A stretch of 64,000 nucleotides of DNA, from the NCBI GenBank assembly GCA_032207245.1, contig JAGEOH010000240.1, positions 1-64,000 of the forward strand, written 5' to 3'. Position 1 is the stretch's first letter. Each line of letters begins with the position of its first letter. The stretch comes from Pardosa pseudoannulata (Eukaryota; Arthropoda; Arachnida; Araneae; Lycosidae). The notes beneath the pieces were generated by a model. It had not been told where the DNA came from and searched no databases. It saw only the letters and a program-made list of their open reading frames with translations. This document shows positions 31,546-44,365 of this stretch, piece by piece. The position numbers and the translations under genes were made by a program.

Positions 31546-31934
31546 GACCTGTTAAACATTTTTGACCAGAAACATTTTGAGGAAGATTTTGGGGCTAATA
31601 AAACAATATGAAAAATGAAAAATTTTATATAAGCATAAAATTTAAAAAAATGTGATGAATCTGACAACATCAAAATAGTAAAAAAAAAACTTTGTATTAG
31701 TTGCTGGCATTGTGTATGCAGATATGTCAATGTATACTCATCTGAAAAATAACTTTCTCAAGAATTGAGGTTATATGCCAAAGAGAAAGATCACCTACTA
31801 AATAGTTGAATGACGTGGAAAAAGATCTGAAATAGATAGAAGTGAACCAATGGATAACTACTGTGCTAAATAAAGTTGGAAGGATGTAACTTAAGGTGAC
31901 AGCCTTGATCAATATGTTATAGTGCTTAAAAATA

Positions 31935-32045
31935 CAGTGAAACCCGCTTAATAAGTTTTCCAAGGGTCTTACGGATTAAAACTTCTTAAGTGGGAAAACT
32001 TCTTAAACAAAATCAGGCAATAAGCATTATTTATGCTTATGTATG

Positions 32046-32084
<39 letters not shown>

Positions 32085-32731
32085 GTATACGGTAAAACCC
32101 ACTTCAAAAGTTTTCTAAGGGAATGGAAAGAGAAAACTTCTTAAACAAAATTAGTTTTTTTAAAAACAAAATAATCACATAGATAATGAGGAGAGATTTT
32201 TTTCTTTATAAAATAATATATAAACAATAGGTTTGTTTTTTCTCAAAAATTTACAATTTTTGCATACTTAAAAAAATCAGCTAATAAAGGAAAACAACAT
32301 AATTACCTTAGAATATCTTTAATTCAGCTCAGAAATTTTGCTTTAAACACCACTGGAATCAATTTTACAGAAAAAATAGGTTATAGATTTTGTTTTTTAT
32401 CAGAAATTTGTAATTGATAACAGTCCAGCTGTCTTAAGCTTTTACAAACTTCTTCAGGAACATTTTAAATAAAAATGACAACAATCAATTTCAACCATAA
32501 ACATTGACCTTTACAAACAGAAAGAGAGGAGAAAGAAAACAGTATTAGAAAGGCAGCTATAAATGCGTTCTGTAAGTAAACTTAGAAATGAAAGAAAACT
32601 TTTTAAGCAAGAAAGAGTTTGGAACGAAATTTTAAAAATGGGTTAGATTTTAACATTGTATGAATAGAGGGAAAAATGGGTACTGAAAATACAAACTTCT
32701 TAAGCGAGAACTTTTTAAATGGGTTTTACTG
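31935..32731 (+). mobile_element. Tigger-like MITE (797 bp)
   Basis: Ends CAGTGAAACCCGCTTAATAA and, on the minus strand, CAGTAAAACCCATTTAAAAA form inverted repeats, flanked by TA on both sides (31933-31934 and 32732-32733), as in Tc1/mariner-pogo elements. Inside, at 32091, a second copy of the left-end sequence (GGTAAAACCCACTTCAAAAG) follows a (TA)n block at 32049-32081, suggesting an internal duplication or a nested insertion. No transposase frame. Confidence 0.8.
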
Positions 32732-32733
32732 TA

Positions 32734-35700
32734 ATAACAATAAAAAAGAAATGTTTTACCCTTTTGCTAAAAGAAATGGTCAGGCCATACTTAGCTAATT
32801 TTATTGCCATGCTCCAGTTACTAAAGGAATACAAAAGAATATACAACATTTCCCTCTACCATTCTCTTGTTTATAAAGTATATTACAATTTTTAGCTGAC
32901 AACAAAATGAAGAGGCTGAATTGATAGGAATTATGATTAGTGATAATAATGTTTAAATATTTGAAATTAATATAAAAATAATAAAAAATTTACTAGAAGT
33001 AGCAAAAGAACATTTATGCTGAAAAGAGGAGTGAATGAAAAAAATATTCCTAATTTCATAACAGTTGAGATACTTAAAAAAATCCTCAGAAAAATATACA
33101 GACTTTATGCAGGATATTAACACAAGTATCTACAAACAACATTTAGGATAAGGGAGGGATTAAATCACTTCTATACAAATAATAAAATTTAAAAAATTTT
33201 ATAAATATTAAAGTACACTCAACACATTTAAAAAGATTAAATTTTGTTCTGAAAAATATTAAATGAAAAAACATCTCTTTTACAGATTTAACCTTTAACT
33301 TATGTTACATAGTATCACAGATTCCATGGCTTTCATCTTTGTTTCTAACCCTCAAAATCATAAATGACTCTTGTCTTTTTTAGTAATTCAATGCAGTGTG
33401 CATAGCCTACCAAGTTTCAATCTGTTATTTTAAGATTTGAAGTCTAGTAGATAGAACCGCAGCAATTAAATAGAAAGGAGTAAGGAGATATAGTTAAAAA
33501 TTTTATTTCCCTAGAAATCCAATGAAGATGGATCCAACGGAATGTATTTCCATGGAGATGGTTAGTGCAAATCACCAGAGAATATATACTCCTGATGCAA
33601 TAAAGTTTTTTAAAAAATAAATATAATAAAAATATAAATAAAATGCATGCATTTTTAATGTGACATAAATTGTGTCTGAATTACATAACCCAAACTATAT
33701 TCTAGAAAATCCTGTACTTAAACTAAACGTAATTATCACAGTTTTATAGCCTTATTAAAACTAAAAATTCCTTAAAATTTCTGATGATCTCACTCTAACT
33801 AGTTTGTAAAAAGTTAAACAATAAAAACATAAGCACCAAACTTTAATAATCAACAAGCTTTATTTAAAAAAACTATCTTCAAATATATTTTTAAACTGAT
33901 GAAAAAATACTGAATTTAAAAAATGATAAATATGCTATAACATATAAGATTTTTAAAAACTTCAAAATATAAAGAATCTAACTATTAATTAATTTTCCAA
34001 AATGAAATATTTATGCTTACCTAAAAACTTTGCTCCATAAAATAGATTTAAGATGCTCATAAAATAGACACGTGGAACACCTGAGATTCAACAGTCCTAT
34101 AATATTTATTCCCTCTACAATACATTTCTTGCTCAAGTATGAACATCAAAAAGTTTAACTAAGTTGCTTTTTTAACAAATCTATTCAAAAGAAAAAAACA
34201 AGAAAAAATTAATTTACTCCAAATTTCATTCAAGGAATACAGTAACACAGCACATATATTATATTAGCCTTTGGTTGAGTGTACATAATTTGTAATATCA
34301 AATGGTATTTTGTAAACACTTTTGCAGGCTATTTTAATTTCAAATAAAGTATGACACATAAAATTGCCATATTTGACAATTTATCTGTGTACTCAACTAA
34401 CAGGAAGTACCCTTTTTTATATTACAATCACATTAAATTCCTTTGCATATTTTCATTTAAATATATATATAACCAATTGTACAATGCAGATCAGGTTATG
34501 TTAAGAAGGAAGATGCGAAAGTGTTTCCAGAATAAGAATATCAAAATCTGGCAAAAGAGTAGACCACAGCACTCCAAACCAAATATCTCTAAATGGGAGT
34601 AATTGTGTATTATATCTTTGAGAAAAAAAAAGCTTTATTTTGGTGTAACACGTGATGTTCATTTAGCTTCAATTTTATATCAATTTTGTTTATATATTTG
34701 TCAAGCATATTTAAAATTGATATTGAATTAATACATGCAAAAAAGATAATGTTTCATATAAAACATTAAATAAATTCAAAAAGAATTTTTTAAATTTTTC
34801 TCTGGGCCCAAATACATAAGTAAAAAAATATAGTAGCAAAAGAAAAAAAAAAATTCTGCAATATAAGTTTTAGAACCTGATACTCAGAATCAACTTTACA
34901 TTTATTATTAGACATTTTAGGATGAAAATATTTTGCATATATACACAACAACCCAATCAAGCCCCAGCAACATTTCTTTTTTAATAATTTCCCCACTATT
35001 TACATTGTCACTATTTGCCACCCATCTTACCATATGAAATAAGTAATATTAGAACTTCTGCTGAAAGAGAAAGGCAAGGATTCTTCTAGTTAATGAAGAA
35101 AAAATCCTCAAACATCACTAGATTTGAAATTTCAAATGAAAAAATGGTTATATATATAATTAAGATAGAGTGAAAAATGACTAATACTAAAATTGAATGG
35201 TAGACAATCACTTATACTTTCTCACACATATAATATAGGAAAATGGAAAAGTATTATAATCTTCCAAAAATTTGAACTCAGGATTTTGATTGATTCTCAC
35301 ATTTGGATCTCCTTAAGTTTGAAAATACCAGTTTGGATTTATATCTTTTTATGAACATGCTTGCATGTCTGTTGTTAAACACAAGTATGTTTTGACTTGA
35401 AATTGGAATTTGTACATTAAAGCAAAATTGTAGTTTTTATCAACTTTTAATTACTTCCAGGTTACAACTCATTTATATATGTTCATAAAAAAAATTTATC
35501 AAAGCTTAAAGACATTATTTATGTGACAGTGTTCATATGCTTTATAAAAGTTAAGAACAAACACATGACTAAGAAAAATTGTTACTTTTCTTGTTTATAA
35601 ATATACAAGAAAGTACAGGGGGAGACTATACCCCAATTATTTTTATTGTTATTTAAATTGTATTACTTAAGGTCTATGTTCGGAGAACTTTTTTCTTTAA

Positions 35701-37370
35701 ACGTAGAAACTAGTTCATGTTTTTACATTTTTAGGTTTATTTTTTATATTATCATAAAGAATTGCACTTAAAAAATTTATTCCTGGAGAACTTTTTAAAA
35801 AATTTCTAATAAATGAAGAAAATTTAGTAAAAAAAAAAAATCGTTTTTTTCAAAAGGTCTAATTTTTTAATAAATTATATTATTTCAATATTTTTTTATG
35901 CAACACATTTCTTATACACTGGACTAGTGAATCACCTAAAATCTTTACTTAATTTATATTTGGTAAAAAATTTTGGTCCTCCAAATTCATACACATTGAA
36001 TTTTTAACGAATTTTCATTACCTTAATATCTAAATATGAGTGTAACATCATTAAAAATTATACAAATTTAAAGCTTTTAGGTCATTCACTAGTAAATACT
36101 ATCAAAAGCATTCATAATAACTTTCAACAAAATATTTTAAGAACTTTTTGAGAAATCACATTTCAAATTTCAACATTTTATTAAAAATACTGTTCTGAGA
36201 AAAACGCATTTGAAGTTTATGAAAGCAACTTTAACTGTTAAAAAATTAAAGTACATGTTTAAAATTCCCCACACTTTCTTGCTTCAAAACTTTCTAATAG
36301 CCAAGTTTCTAATTATTAAAAATACTAGAAAAATGCTTAAACTAATTTTCATAAAAATTCAAAAAGTTTTGTCCAAAAAATGCTCTTTAAAACACTTTAA
36401 ATTCCAACTTCTAGTTCTGAAGTCACTACTTCTATTTTAACAGCTGTCACTGATGTTCAAACAGCTGTAACTTTTCTTTAAAATGCTGTAGAGACAAAAC
36501 AAAAACAGATTTAGAAGCCTAAAAGTTGAAATTTTACAATAGAGAAATAAAAAAAAAATTATGATTTTTGGCAAATGACGTTTTTAAATTTAACAGATAC
36601 CTTAAATAGTAGAATTTTTTTTAAATTGTTATGGGCTAGGGACATGGAATAAAATAAATCACTTTTTAAATAAACTAGCTATTGCACAACCAGTATTGTG
36701 TCTTTCTTTCATATTTTTCTTTGGAGGAAAACTCAACTGAAAATGACAGACATAAAAACTGTTACATTTAATTGTCATCATAAACATATACGTTGTTAAG
36801 GAGTAAGAGAAACTCAGCAAAGAATTTACAACCATTGCTGAATTCTCCACAGAGCTAATTTTAAGATATCATGATTAAAAATGTGAGTGCTTCACATATA
36901 ATAGAATATATTGCCAGTCAACAAATTCAGGACATATAAAGAAAATAAGGTAAAATTTAAAATTATTGTTAATTTTTCATTATTGTGCATCTAAGCAATT
37001 TGGCACTATTAACGCATAACAACTATTAACACAGACAAAGTTCCAAAATGTTAGTGATAAAGTTATAAACTTGAAAATCATTCACTCAAAATTTATCAAA
37101 CACTTATGGAATAAAAACAAGATAAATATTTGTAATCATAGTATTTTTAGCTATGCATGTAAACAATGAATACAAACAATTTATGTTTTATGCAAAGTTA
37201 CTGTCAATGTATAAATAGATTTCACATAATCACAAATGGCTGATGATGTTATTATTGGATCTTTGAAACTTTTGGCATTTGAAATGCAGCCATATTGTCT
37301 ATTTTGATGCCACAAACCTATACCTTTTACGAATAGATTTCATAATAGTTTTAGTCTTTAAGCCTTTATA
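32734..37370. other. Gene-poor, CpG-poor AT-rich region
   Basis: Over 4.6 kb with no supported gene, repeat array or transposon end. Frames at 34351-34602, 34790-34996 and 36210-36440 consist of AT-driven residues and lack splice context. Could be intronic. Confidence 0.5.
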
Positions 37371-37447
37371 TCACTACACTACACTACACTACTAATCTCT
37401 ATTGACACTACACTACACTACACTACACTACTAATCTCTATTGACAC
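37371..37447. repeat. Short tandem repeat with CACTA pentamers, 39-base period
   Basis: Blocks of repeated CACTA are followed by CTAATCTCTATTGACA. The block-plus-tail unit occurs twice, with tails starting at 37391 and 37430. Confidence 0.9.
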
Positions 37448-37523
37448 AAGGTAGATTACAAGCATGAATTGAATTACAATTTTCATAATAGTCTTATAAA
37501 TAACAAATGTAATAAATATACAA

Positions 37524-38468
37524 AAAGTATACATTTAGAAAATTATATAACATATCTGAAGCATTTTACATCTTTAAAACAACAAGAATCCTTAGTACTT
37601 GAAACAAAAATATCACATAAACTGTTAGTACTAAATAATTTTATGAAACTCTGAAAAAAGTACAAGTAAAATAATTATAATAAAGTATACATTTAGAAAA
37701 TTATATAATATATCTGAAGCATGTTACATCTTTAAAACAACAAGAATCCTTAGTACTTGAAACAAAAATATCACATAAACTGTTAGTACTAAATAATTTT
37801 ATGAACCTCTGAAAAAAGTACAAGTAAAATAATTATAATAAAGTATACATTTAGAAAATTATATAACATATCTGAAGCATTTTACATCTTTAAAACAACA
37901 AGAATCCTTAGTACTTGAAACAAAAATATCACATAAACTGTTAGTACTAAATAATTTTATGAACCTCTGAAAAAAGTACAAGTAAAATAATTATAATAAA
38001 GTATACATTTAGAAAAACTATATAATATATCTGAAGCATGTTACATCTTTAAAACAACAAGAATCCTTAGTACTCAAAACAAAAATATCACATAAATTGT
38101 TAGTACTAAATAATTTTATTAACCTCTAAAAAAAGTACAAGTAAAATAATTATAATAAAGTATACATTTAGAAAAACTATATAATATATCTGAAGCATGT
38201 TACATCTTTAAAACAACAAGAATCCTTAGTACTCAAAACAAAAATATCACAAATTGTTAGTACTAAATAATTTTATTAACCTCTAAAAAAAGTACAAGTA
38301 AAATAATTATAATAAAGTATACATTTAGAAAATTATATAATATATCTGAAGCATGTTACATCTTTAAAACAACAAGAATCCTTAGTACTTGAAACAAAAA
38401 TATCACATAAACTGTTAGTACTAAATAATTTTATGAACCTCTGAAAAAAGTACAAGTAAAATACTTTT
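37524..38468 (+). repeat. Six-unit satellite, period about 158 bases
   Basis: Units start with AAAGTATACATTTAGAAAA at 37524, 37682, 37840, 37998, 38157 and 38314 (periods 157-159). The array ends near 38468. Units are above 90% identical by eye. Units 4 and 5 share private differences (AGAAAAACTATATAATA, TACTCAAAAC, TTTTATTAACC), which shows copying within the array. An AATCCTTAGTACT..AAAC core is kept in all. There is no coding potential across units. Confidence 0.95.
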
Positions 38469-38621
38469 AAACTTTTGATGAAATACATCAATTTTAAGTA
38501 TTTAATCTAATTATGAATAAAATTCAAATATAAAATTTGTAAACTTTGATTTAGTCTATTTGAAGAACTCTGACCAATATTTTGTGATGCAAAGATTCAG
38601 GTCTGGTACCAGCTGTTTAAC
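38469..38621. other. Short AT-rich spacer
   Basis: Separates the satellite from the duplicated segment; nothing recognised. Confidence 0.5.
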
Positions 38622-39229
38622 TCCTTAACTAACCCTTTATTTTGTCAGTGTCTGTAGAAAAATTATACATTTTTCTTTTTACAATGTACCTTTTAAAATT
38701 TTGGGAATTTTTAATGCTTTAGACGAAAAAAAAAAGTAAATTATTATCAAGTTTACTTGTTAGTGTGTTTTTTGTAGAGATGACCATAAAAAATTGGATT
38801 TTTTTCAAAAAGCAAATTTGAATATTTATCTGTGTAGAGAAAGTATGAAAGAAATGATTGAATAGAAATAAAATAGGAATAACACAAAAAATTTTAATCA
38901 CAATTAGAATCAATACATTAGAACTTGAATGAATTTACAAATGCTAAATGGCCTATTTCCCCTCAAAATACCAAATAAGCATAAATAGTAATATAATGCA
39001 CTTCACAACGATAAACATAGTGTCATATATATTGGATAGGTGCCTGGTGTTAAGTTGATAGAGGTATAGCATAAAATTTGCATATTTTAATAAAGCATTC
39101 TGAAGGTCACCAGCATAGCCAGAAAATACATTGCAAGTTTATGCAGAAGAAAGTAAAAAAGTCTTGTGTATTAACATGGTAGAGTCTGTAATGAAGGATA
39201 AATCACAAGTTAACTCATAATTATTAATA

Positions 39230-39998
39230 TAGTAGAACCTCGGTATAACGACCCCTGTAAAACCAACATCATATGGTCGTTGTAACAAATTGCAAAAGTA
39301 ATAAAAAAACTGAGCAAAGAAATGATGCAACAGTACATATCTAGAGAACACTTCTATTTATTTGTATTTCCATTACTGAATTTTTGAAAAAAAATCTTTG
39401 ATTGACGCCTGTTTCAAGTACATTTGGGAATTTTTCATTATCACTGATTGCATATCTATTAGATTTTGATGGAAATTTTCAGAATTAAATTGGCCTTCAA
39501 AATATTGAAGCAAGGCATTAATTACATTGAAGGCTTCTTTTTCCTTCACTTTTTCAAAAGCTTGGACGATTTTTTCTCCCTTATCGGAATCGCAGATTTC
39601 TTCATTTCTGGTAATAAAGGCAATAAAATTGTCCTCATTCAAATTTTCTCTGCAGCACTGTAAAGTTTCATCTACCACAACAAACTCATCAAAAGATAAT
39701 TGAAGATTTAGTTTCACCCTTTTTGTCACCCCCTCCCCTCCATTAAGCAAACACTAAGAGAGGAGTACAGGTTTCTTGAAGTTGCACCACAGTACAACAA
39801 TTTTGAAATAGTCCACTTGCTCATGAGTTCTGCAGACTAAAATTGGCAGTCGTTCTAACAAAAAATAATACACTTGGGGTTGTTGTAATGATTCAAAATT
39901 AACATTATTCCTACAGTAAAATAATTGAGACTTTTTAAGAGGGTCGTTCCAACGAAGGGGTCATTGTGTCATGGGGTTGTTAAAAAGAGGTTCTACTG
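39230..39998 (-). mobile_element. Tigger (pogo-type) element, internally deleted, in copy A
   Basis: Inverted repeats (T/C)AGTAGAACCTC...GAGGTTCTACTG with TA target duplications at 39228-39229 and 39999-40000. The 769-bp element keeps only the C-terminal part of its transposase (next entry). The near-identical element at 42074-42839 sits at a different point of the paired duplicated segment and in the opposite orientation. Confidence 0.9.
39373..39750 (-). pseudogene. C-terminal remnant of a Tigger transposase
   Basis: A 125-codon frame contains LQLSFDEFVVVDETLQCC, the acidic stretch NEEICDSDKGEKIVQAFEKV, helical text around ALLQYFEGQFNS, and a basic end SIKDFFSKIQ. This matches the tail that follows the DDE catalytic domain in Tigger/pogo transposases: 'F..FV.VD..L......T...I', acidic linker, 'A......FF..Q', 'K...I.DFF.K'. 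The DNA-binding and catalytic domains are absent, so it cannot transpose itself. The frame is still open from end to end despite the deletions. Confidence 0.75.
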
Positions 39999-40765
39999 TA
40001 TCTACAAATTTCAGCAATTGAATTGACTCAGATCAAGTAGGCAAGCATTTGTTAAAGTTGAATCTGAGCAGCTACATCAATGTCAAGAGTAAGATTTCAA
40101 TCAATCAACAGACATCGTTATTAAATTTAGTATCATTGAACTGTTCGCAGATAATTTTTCCCCTTAAATAGAATTAGCTGAATTACATCACAATAAAATA
40201 TATTATCAATTCACTGTTATAGAAACTGATATTATTAGCAGATAAGAAAAAAATACAGAACATAAGATTTTCTATCTAAATTTTAACTATTCTAACTAAA
40301 TTACTAAATTCTTATCTAAATCTAACTAAAAAATATTGCATATATACAGTCATTAAGTTATAACAATATTTACTGTCATAACCCCTACCAAATGTTTTAT
40401 TTGATAAATTATACTAAAATAAATGATTGGACATGAAAAAATTAAAGTTAGAAATTATTAAACAAAGACCTTATTCCAACAGGCAAAACTCAGACTAGCT
40501 TCACTAATATGATTTTAGATATATGTTTAAAATATTAAAAAATTCAGAATTCTTTTAGTATTAAAGTTTTTTTTTAAATAATCTTAGGATAGGTCAACCA
40601 CAGAAAAAAAAAAACTATCAAAGACCTCAAAAATTTAAATTTATTAAACATTGTGGAATTTTATGTACTATGAGTTAAAAACCCAATTCTTAAATACATT
40701 AAGAGTAAAAGTAATGGTTATTTATACGGTATGTATTACAAATATATATTATTTATATCAGGAAG

Positions 40766-41680
40766 AGTAAACAAAATGAGAGAGAAAAAATGTTAATTTT
40801 TTTCCAATGTAAAAGTTGCTAGAGATATTTTATTGAAATCTGAGGGATTAGTAATGGAACACAACACAATTCACTGTTTCTAAATTATACACTTAGATAA
40901 ATGTAAGAGAACTATTCTTCCAACTTACCAGAGTTAACATACTGGAGTAAAACAAGATAATTAGCCATGTAAAATATGAAGAACAGGACAAATGTTATTT
41001 CTCAAAAATTTCTAATCAATCTCCTTAATTACACATTTTTATTACTTTTCATAGACTTGTTTTGTCTACTTGTTTCTGAAAAAATATAAATGTTTGTGAT
41101 ATTCAATATATTACATTTAAATACAATTATTAATACAATCTGTATTATTATAGTTTACAAAGCAGCTAGTTCACAATACAAGTAAATCGAAGTAGTAATA
41201 TAAAAAATTCAAGTAGTAAATTATTGAAACCTTAAATTTCAGACATACAACTTTGATTCTGTATTAGACACAATATTTAAAGTAAATAAATGCATAACTT
41301 AACATAACCTAGTTAATAAAAAATATTGAAGAGTATACAGAAATTTTAAATATTAACATTGTAATAGTATATTCTGAAACAATTGTATAAGATGGCAGGC
41401 TTCATTGATAAATGTAACAATAACTCCACAAGAGGATAATATCAATAAAAAAAAAGTAAACAAAATTGTAAATACCTGGTTCTATTAAATTTCTGACAAC
41501 TGACTAAAAGAATGGAATTACACTTCATTTAAATAAAACTTTAGCAAAATACATGTTTACATAATTTATACATAAGTTCATAGTAAATATTCTGTGTACA
41601 ATATTTTTAAAAAAAAACATCAATCAGCAGACTACTAATTATACTAGGTTAAGTAAAAATATACACTAATAGAATAAACT
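40766..41680. other. AT-rich spacer between the duplicated segments
   Basis: Unique AT-rich DNA with no recognised feature. Confidence 0.5.
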
Positions 41681-42073
41681 TTCTTAACTAATCCTTTGTC
41701 TTTCACTTTCCAAGAAAAAATTATCCTTTTTTTTTATTATTATTTTTAATGTACTTTCTAAAAGTTTGAGAATTTTTAATGCTTTTGGTATAAAATAAAT
41801 GGCAAATAATTAAGTTCACTGGTGGATATGCTTTTTGTTAAGAAAAAACACAAAAATTATTTTGAATTTTAGTAAACACACATTGAATATATATCTGTAA
41901 GAGAAAGTATGAAAAAATTATTGAATAGAAATAAAGTATTAATAATACATAAAATTTTAATCCAAATAAGCATTATGGCAGAACTTAAATGAATTTTCAA
42001 ACTCTAAGTGGCATATTTCCTACCCATTGCAAAACAAGCTGAAATACTAATATAAAGAACTTCAGAGAAAATA

Positions 42074-42839
42074 CAGTAGAACCTCTTTTTAAAGACCCCA
42101 CGAACCCTTCATTATAACAACCATCTTAAAAAGTCCCAATTATTTTACCATGGGAAAAATGTTAATTTTGGATCATTACGACAACCCCAAGTGTATTATT
42201 TTTCATTAGAACGACTGCCAATTTTAATCAGCAGAACTCATGAGCAAGTGGGCTATTTCAAAATTATTGTACTGTGGTGCAACTTAAAAAAAACCTGTAC
42301 TTCTCTGTGTTTGCTTAAAAAAGGGTAGGGGGCATGACGAAAAGGGGAGAACTAAATCTTCAATTATCTTTTGATGAGTTTCTTTGTGGTAGACGAAACT
42401 TTACAGTGCTGCAGAGAAAATTTGAATGAGGACGATTTTATTGCCCGTATTACCGGAAATGAAGAAATCTACGATTCCGACGACGGAGAAGAAATCGTCC
42501 AAGCTTTTGAAAAAGTGAATGAAAAAGAAGCCTTCAATGCAATCAATGCCTTGCTTCAATATTTTGAAAGACAATTTAATTCTGAAGATTTCCTTCAAAA
42601 TCTACTGATTATGGAATCTGTGATAATGAAAATTCCCAAATGAACTTGAAACTGGCATCAATCAACAACTTTTTTTCAAAAATTCAGTAATGGATATACA
42701 AATAAATATAAGTGTTTGTTCTTCAGGTATGTACTGTTGCATCATTTCTTTGCTCAATTTTCTTTTTATTATTTTTCAATTCGTTACAATGACCATATGA
42801 TGTTGGTCACACGGGGGTCGTTATACTGAGGTTCTACTG
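42074..42839 (+). mobile_element. Tigger (pogo-type) element, internally deleted, in copy B
   Basis: Ends CAGTAGAACCTCTTTTTAAA and (minus strand) CAGTAGAACCTCAGTATAAC, TA duplications at 42072-42073 and 42840-42841, 766 bp. Same internal structure as 39230-39998, so both derive from one deletion derivative that moved on transposase supplied from elsewhere. Confidence 0.9.
42371..42643 (+). pseudogene. C-terminal remnant of a Tigger transposase, copy B
   Basis: The 90-codon frame (FVVDETLQCCRENLNEDDFI, NEEIYDSDDGEEIVQAFEKV, ALLQYFERQFNSEDFLQN) is about 85% identical to the remnant at 39750-39373. Here the frame starts later, because the preceding codons are shifted, and ends early at a TGA after KIPK. 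The remaining C-terminal codons are recognisable beyond the stop (SINNFFSKIQ). Confidence 0.75.
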
Positions 42840-43947
42840 TATAGCATTACAGACTACTGGATAGATACCCTGATGTTAAGTCAATAGAAACATTACATAA
42901 AAATTTATATATTCTAATAACAAAATGTCACCAGCATAGTCTAAAGGTACACTGAGAATTTATTTAGAGAATAAAAAGTTTCTGTGCATTAACCTGATAG
43001 ATTGTTATAAATAATAAATCCTAAGTTAACTTTTACTATTATTTTCCCCAAATTTCAACAAGTCAGTTAAATTAGAATAAAAATGCAAGCAGTTAACATT
43101 GAATCTGAGCTGCTACAAACATTGGTATCAATTTGAATCAACCAACAAACTTTAATATCAAATTAGTATTATTGAACTGTCCAATTATTGTATATAACAT
43201 AAACCTGTTCATTTAAATTTTAACATATATAAATTTTCCACCTTAAATAGAATTAGCTAAATTTAACACAATATGAAATTTTAATTAAATGTTATAGAAA
43301 CTGATATCAGCACATAATATAAATATCATACTGAATATAAGATCATAACTAAATCTGAACTGCTTATTTCATTTGTATCTAAATTAAAGAAAAAAAAATG
43401 TATATTTACAGTGGTAAGACCATAACAATATTTACTGTCATAACACCTAACAACTCTGTTGTTTAATAAATTGTACTAAAAAGAATGGCTAGATGTAAAA
43501 AAATTTAAGTTAGAAATTATAAAACAGAGATTTTATTCCAACATACAAAACTCAAACTATCTTCAATAATGTAAATTTGAGATATATCTTTACAGTAATA
43601 AATAACTAGAATTGTTGAGAATAAGTTAAAATTTTTCTTTAAAATAATCTTAGGATAGGTCAAATAAGAAAGAATAGAAAAGGACTATCGAAGAGCTTAA
43701 AAACTTACGTTTGCTAAAAATTGCATAATTTCTGAACTGTTAGTTAAAAACCAAATTCTTCAATGTATTAAGAGAAAAATTAAGGTTCATTTGCAAAATA
43801 TATATATGTCAGGTCTAAAAAGGAGGTAGTTGGAAATTACGTGAGTTATAAACGATTTTAAAAAGGGAACTCTTTTATAATATTAAAATAAATGATAAAG
43901 AGCCAAGCTTGCGTACCCTTTTGGAGTAATGCGGTCAGGCACAGATA

Positions 43948-44075
43948 TATTTCACAGGAAGTTGATGACTAATCAAGCAAGAAGAATCAGTTAGCATGTG
44001 GACATGGAGCTGTCAATACATTCCACACTTAGCTTCACCACGAATAAATGAAAATGGCCCAAGCGACGCCTGAAA
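43948..44075 (-). repeat. Dispersed repeat, copy 2
   Basis: The minus strand aligns with 16512-16640 (TTTATTCGTGGTGAAGCTAA, TATTGACAGCTCCATGTC). The frame seen in copy 1 has stops here. Confidence 0.6.
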
Positions 44076-44149
44076 CAGAAACCCTATATTAAATAAAGAA
44101 ATGTTTTTACAAAGAAGGACTAATTATTCCATTCGCCTAGTTCTAATAC

Positions 44150-44365
44150 ATTTATGAGCACTGGATAAATACTGAAGTTGTAGTTTAAAAATAAAGATAC
44201 AGTTAACTACAAATTTTTAGTTTATTACTATTATAACTCTTTTCAGATTTTATACTTCGGTAAACAATAGATCTGAGTAATTGTAATTTATACATAAAGT
44301 GTAAATAATCAAACATAGGATACATATTTACATCTCATAAATATCAAAATCTGAACTTAAAACAA
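44150..44365 (+). repeat. Inverted dispersed repeat, partner at 54030-54290
   Basis: From TAATACATTTATGAGCACTG through TTATAACTCTTTTCAGATTT and GTAATTTATACATAAAGTG to AATCTGAACTTAAAACAATT, the sequence matches the reverse complement of 54030-54290 with small gaps. Spacing is about 10 kb. It may be two copies of an unrecognised element or an old inverted duplication. Confidence 0.7.

Larger units (their letters stand above)
38622..40765 (+). repeat. Segmental duplication, copy A
   Basis: Collinear with 41681-43815 in the same orientation at roughly 75-80% identity. Shared landmarks include TTAATGCTTT near the start, ACAATATTTACTGTCATAAC, and AATCTTAGGATAGGTCAA near the end. The copy contains the Tigger element at 39230-39998, which copy B lacks at the matching place (about 43040). 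No gene seen. Confidence 0.8.
41681..43815 (+). repeat. Segmental duplication, copy B
   Basis: Partner of 38622-40765, about 3.06 kb to the right and in the same orientation. It carries its own Tigger element at 42074-42839, at a site matching about 39015 in copy A. Confidence 0.8.

Noticed and set aside
37524..38468. CRISPR array
   Set aside because: Repeats of 158 bases without spacers in an animal genome form a tandem satellite.
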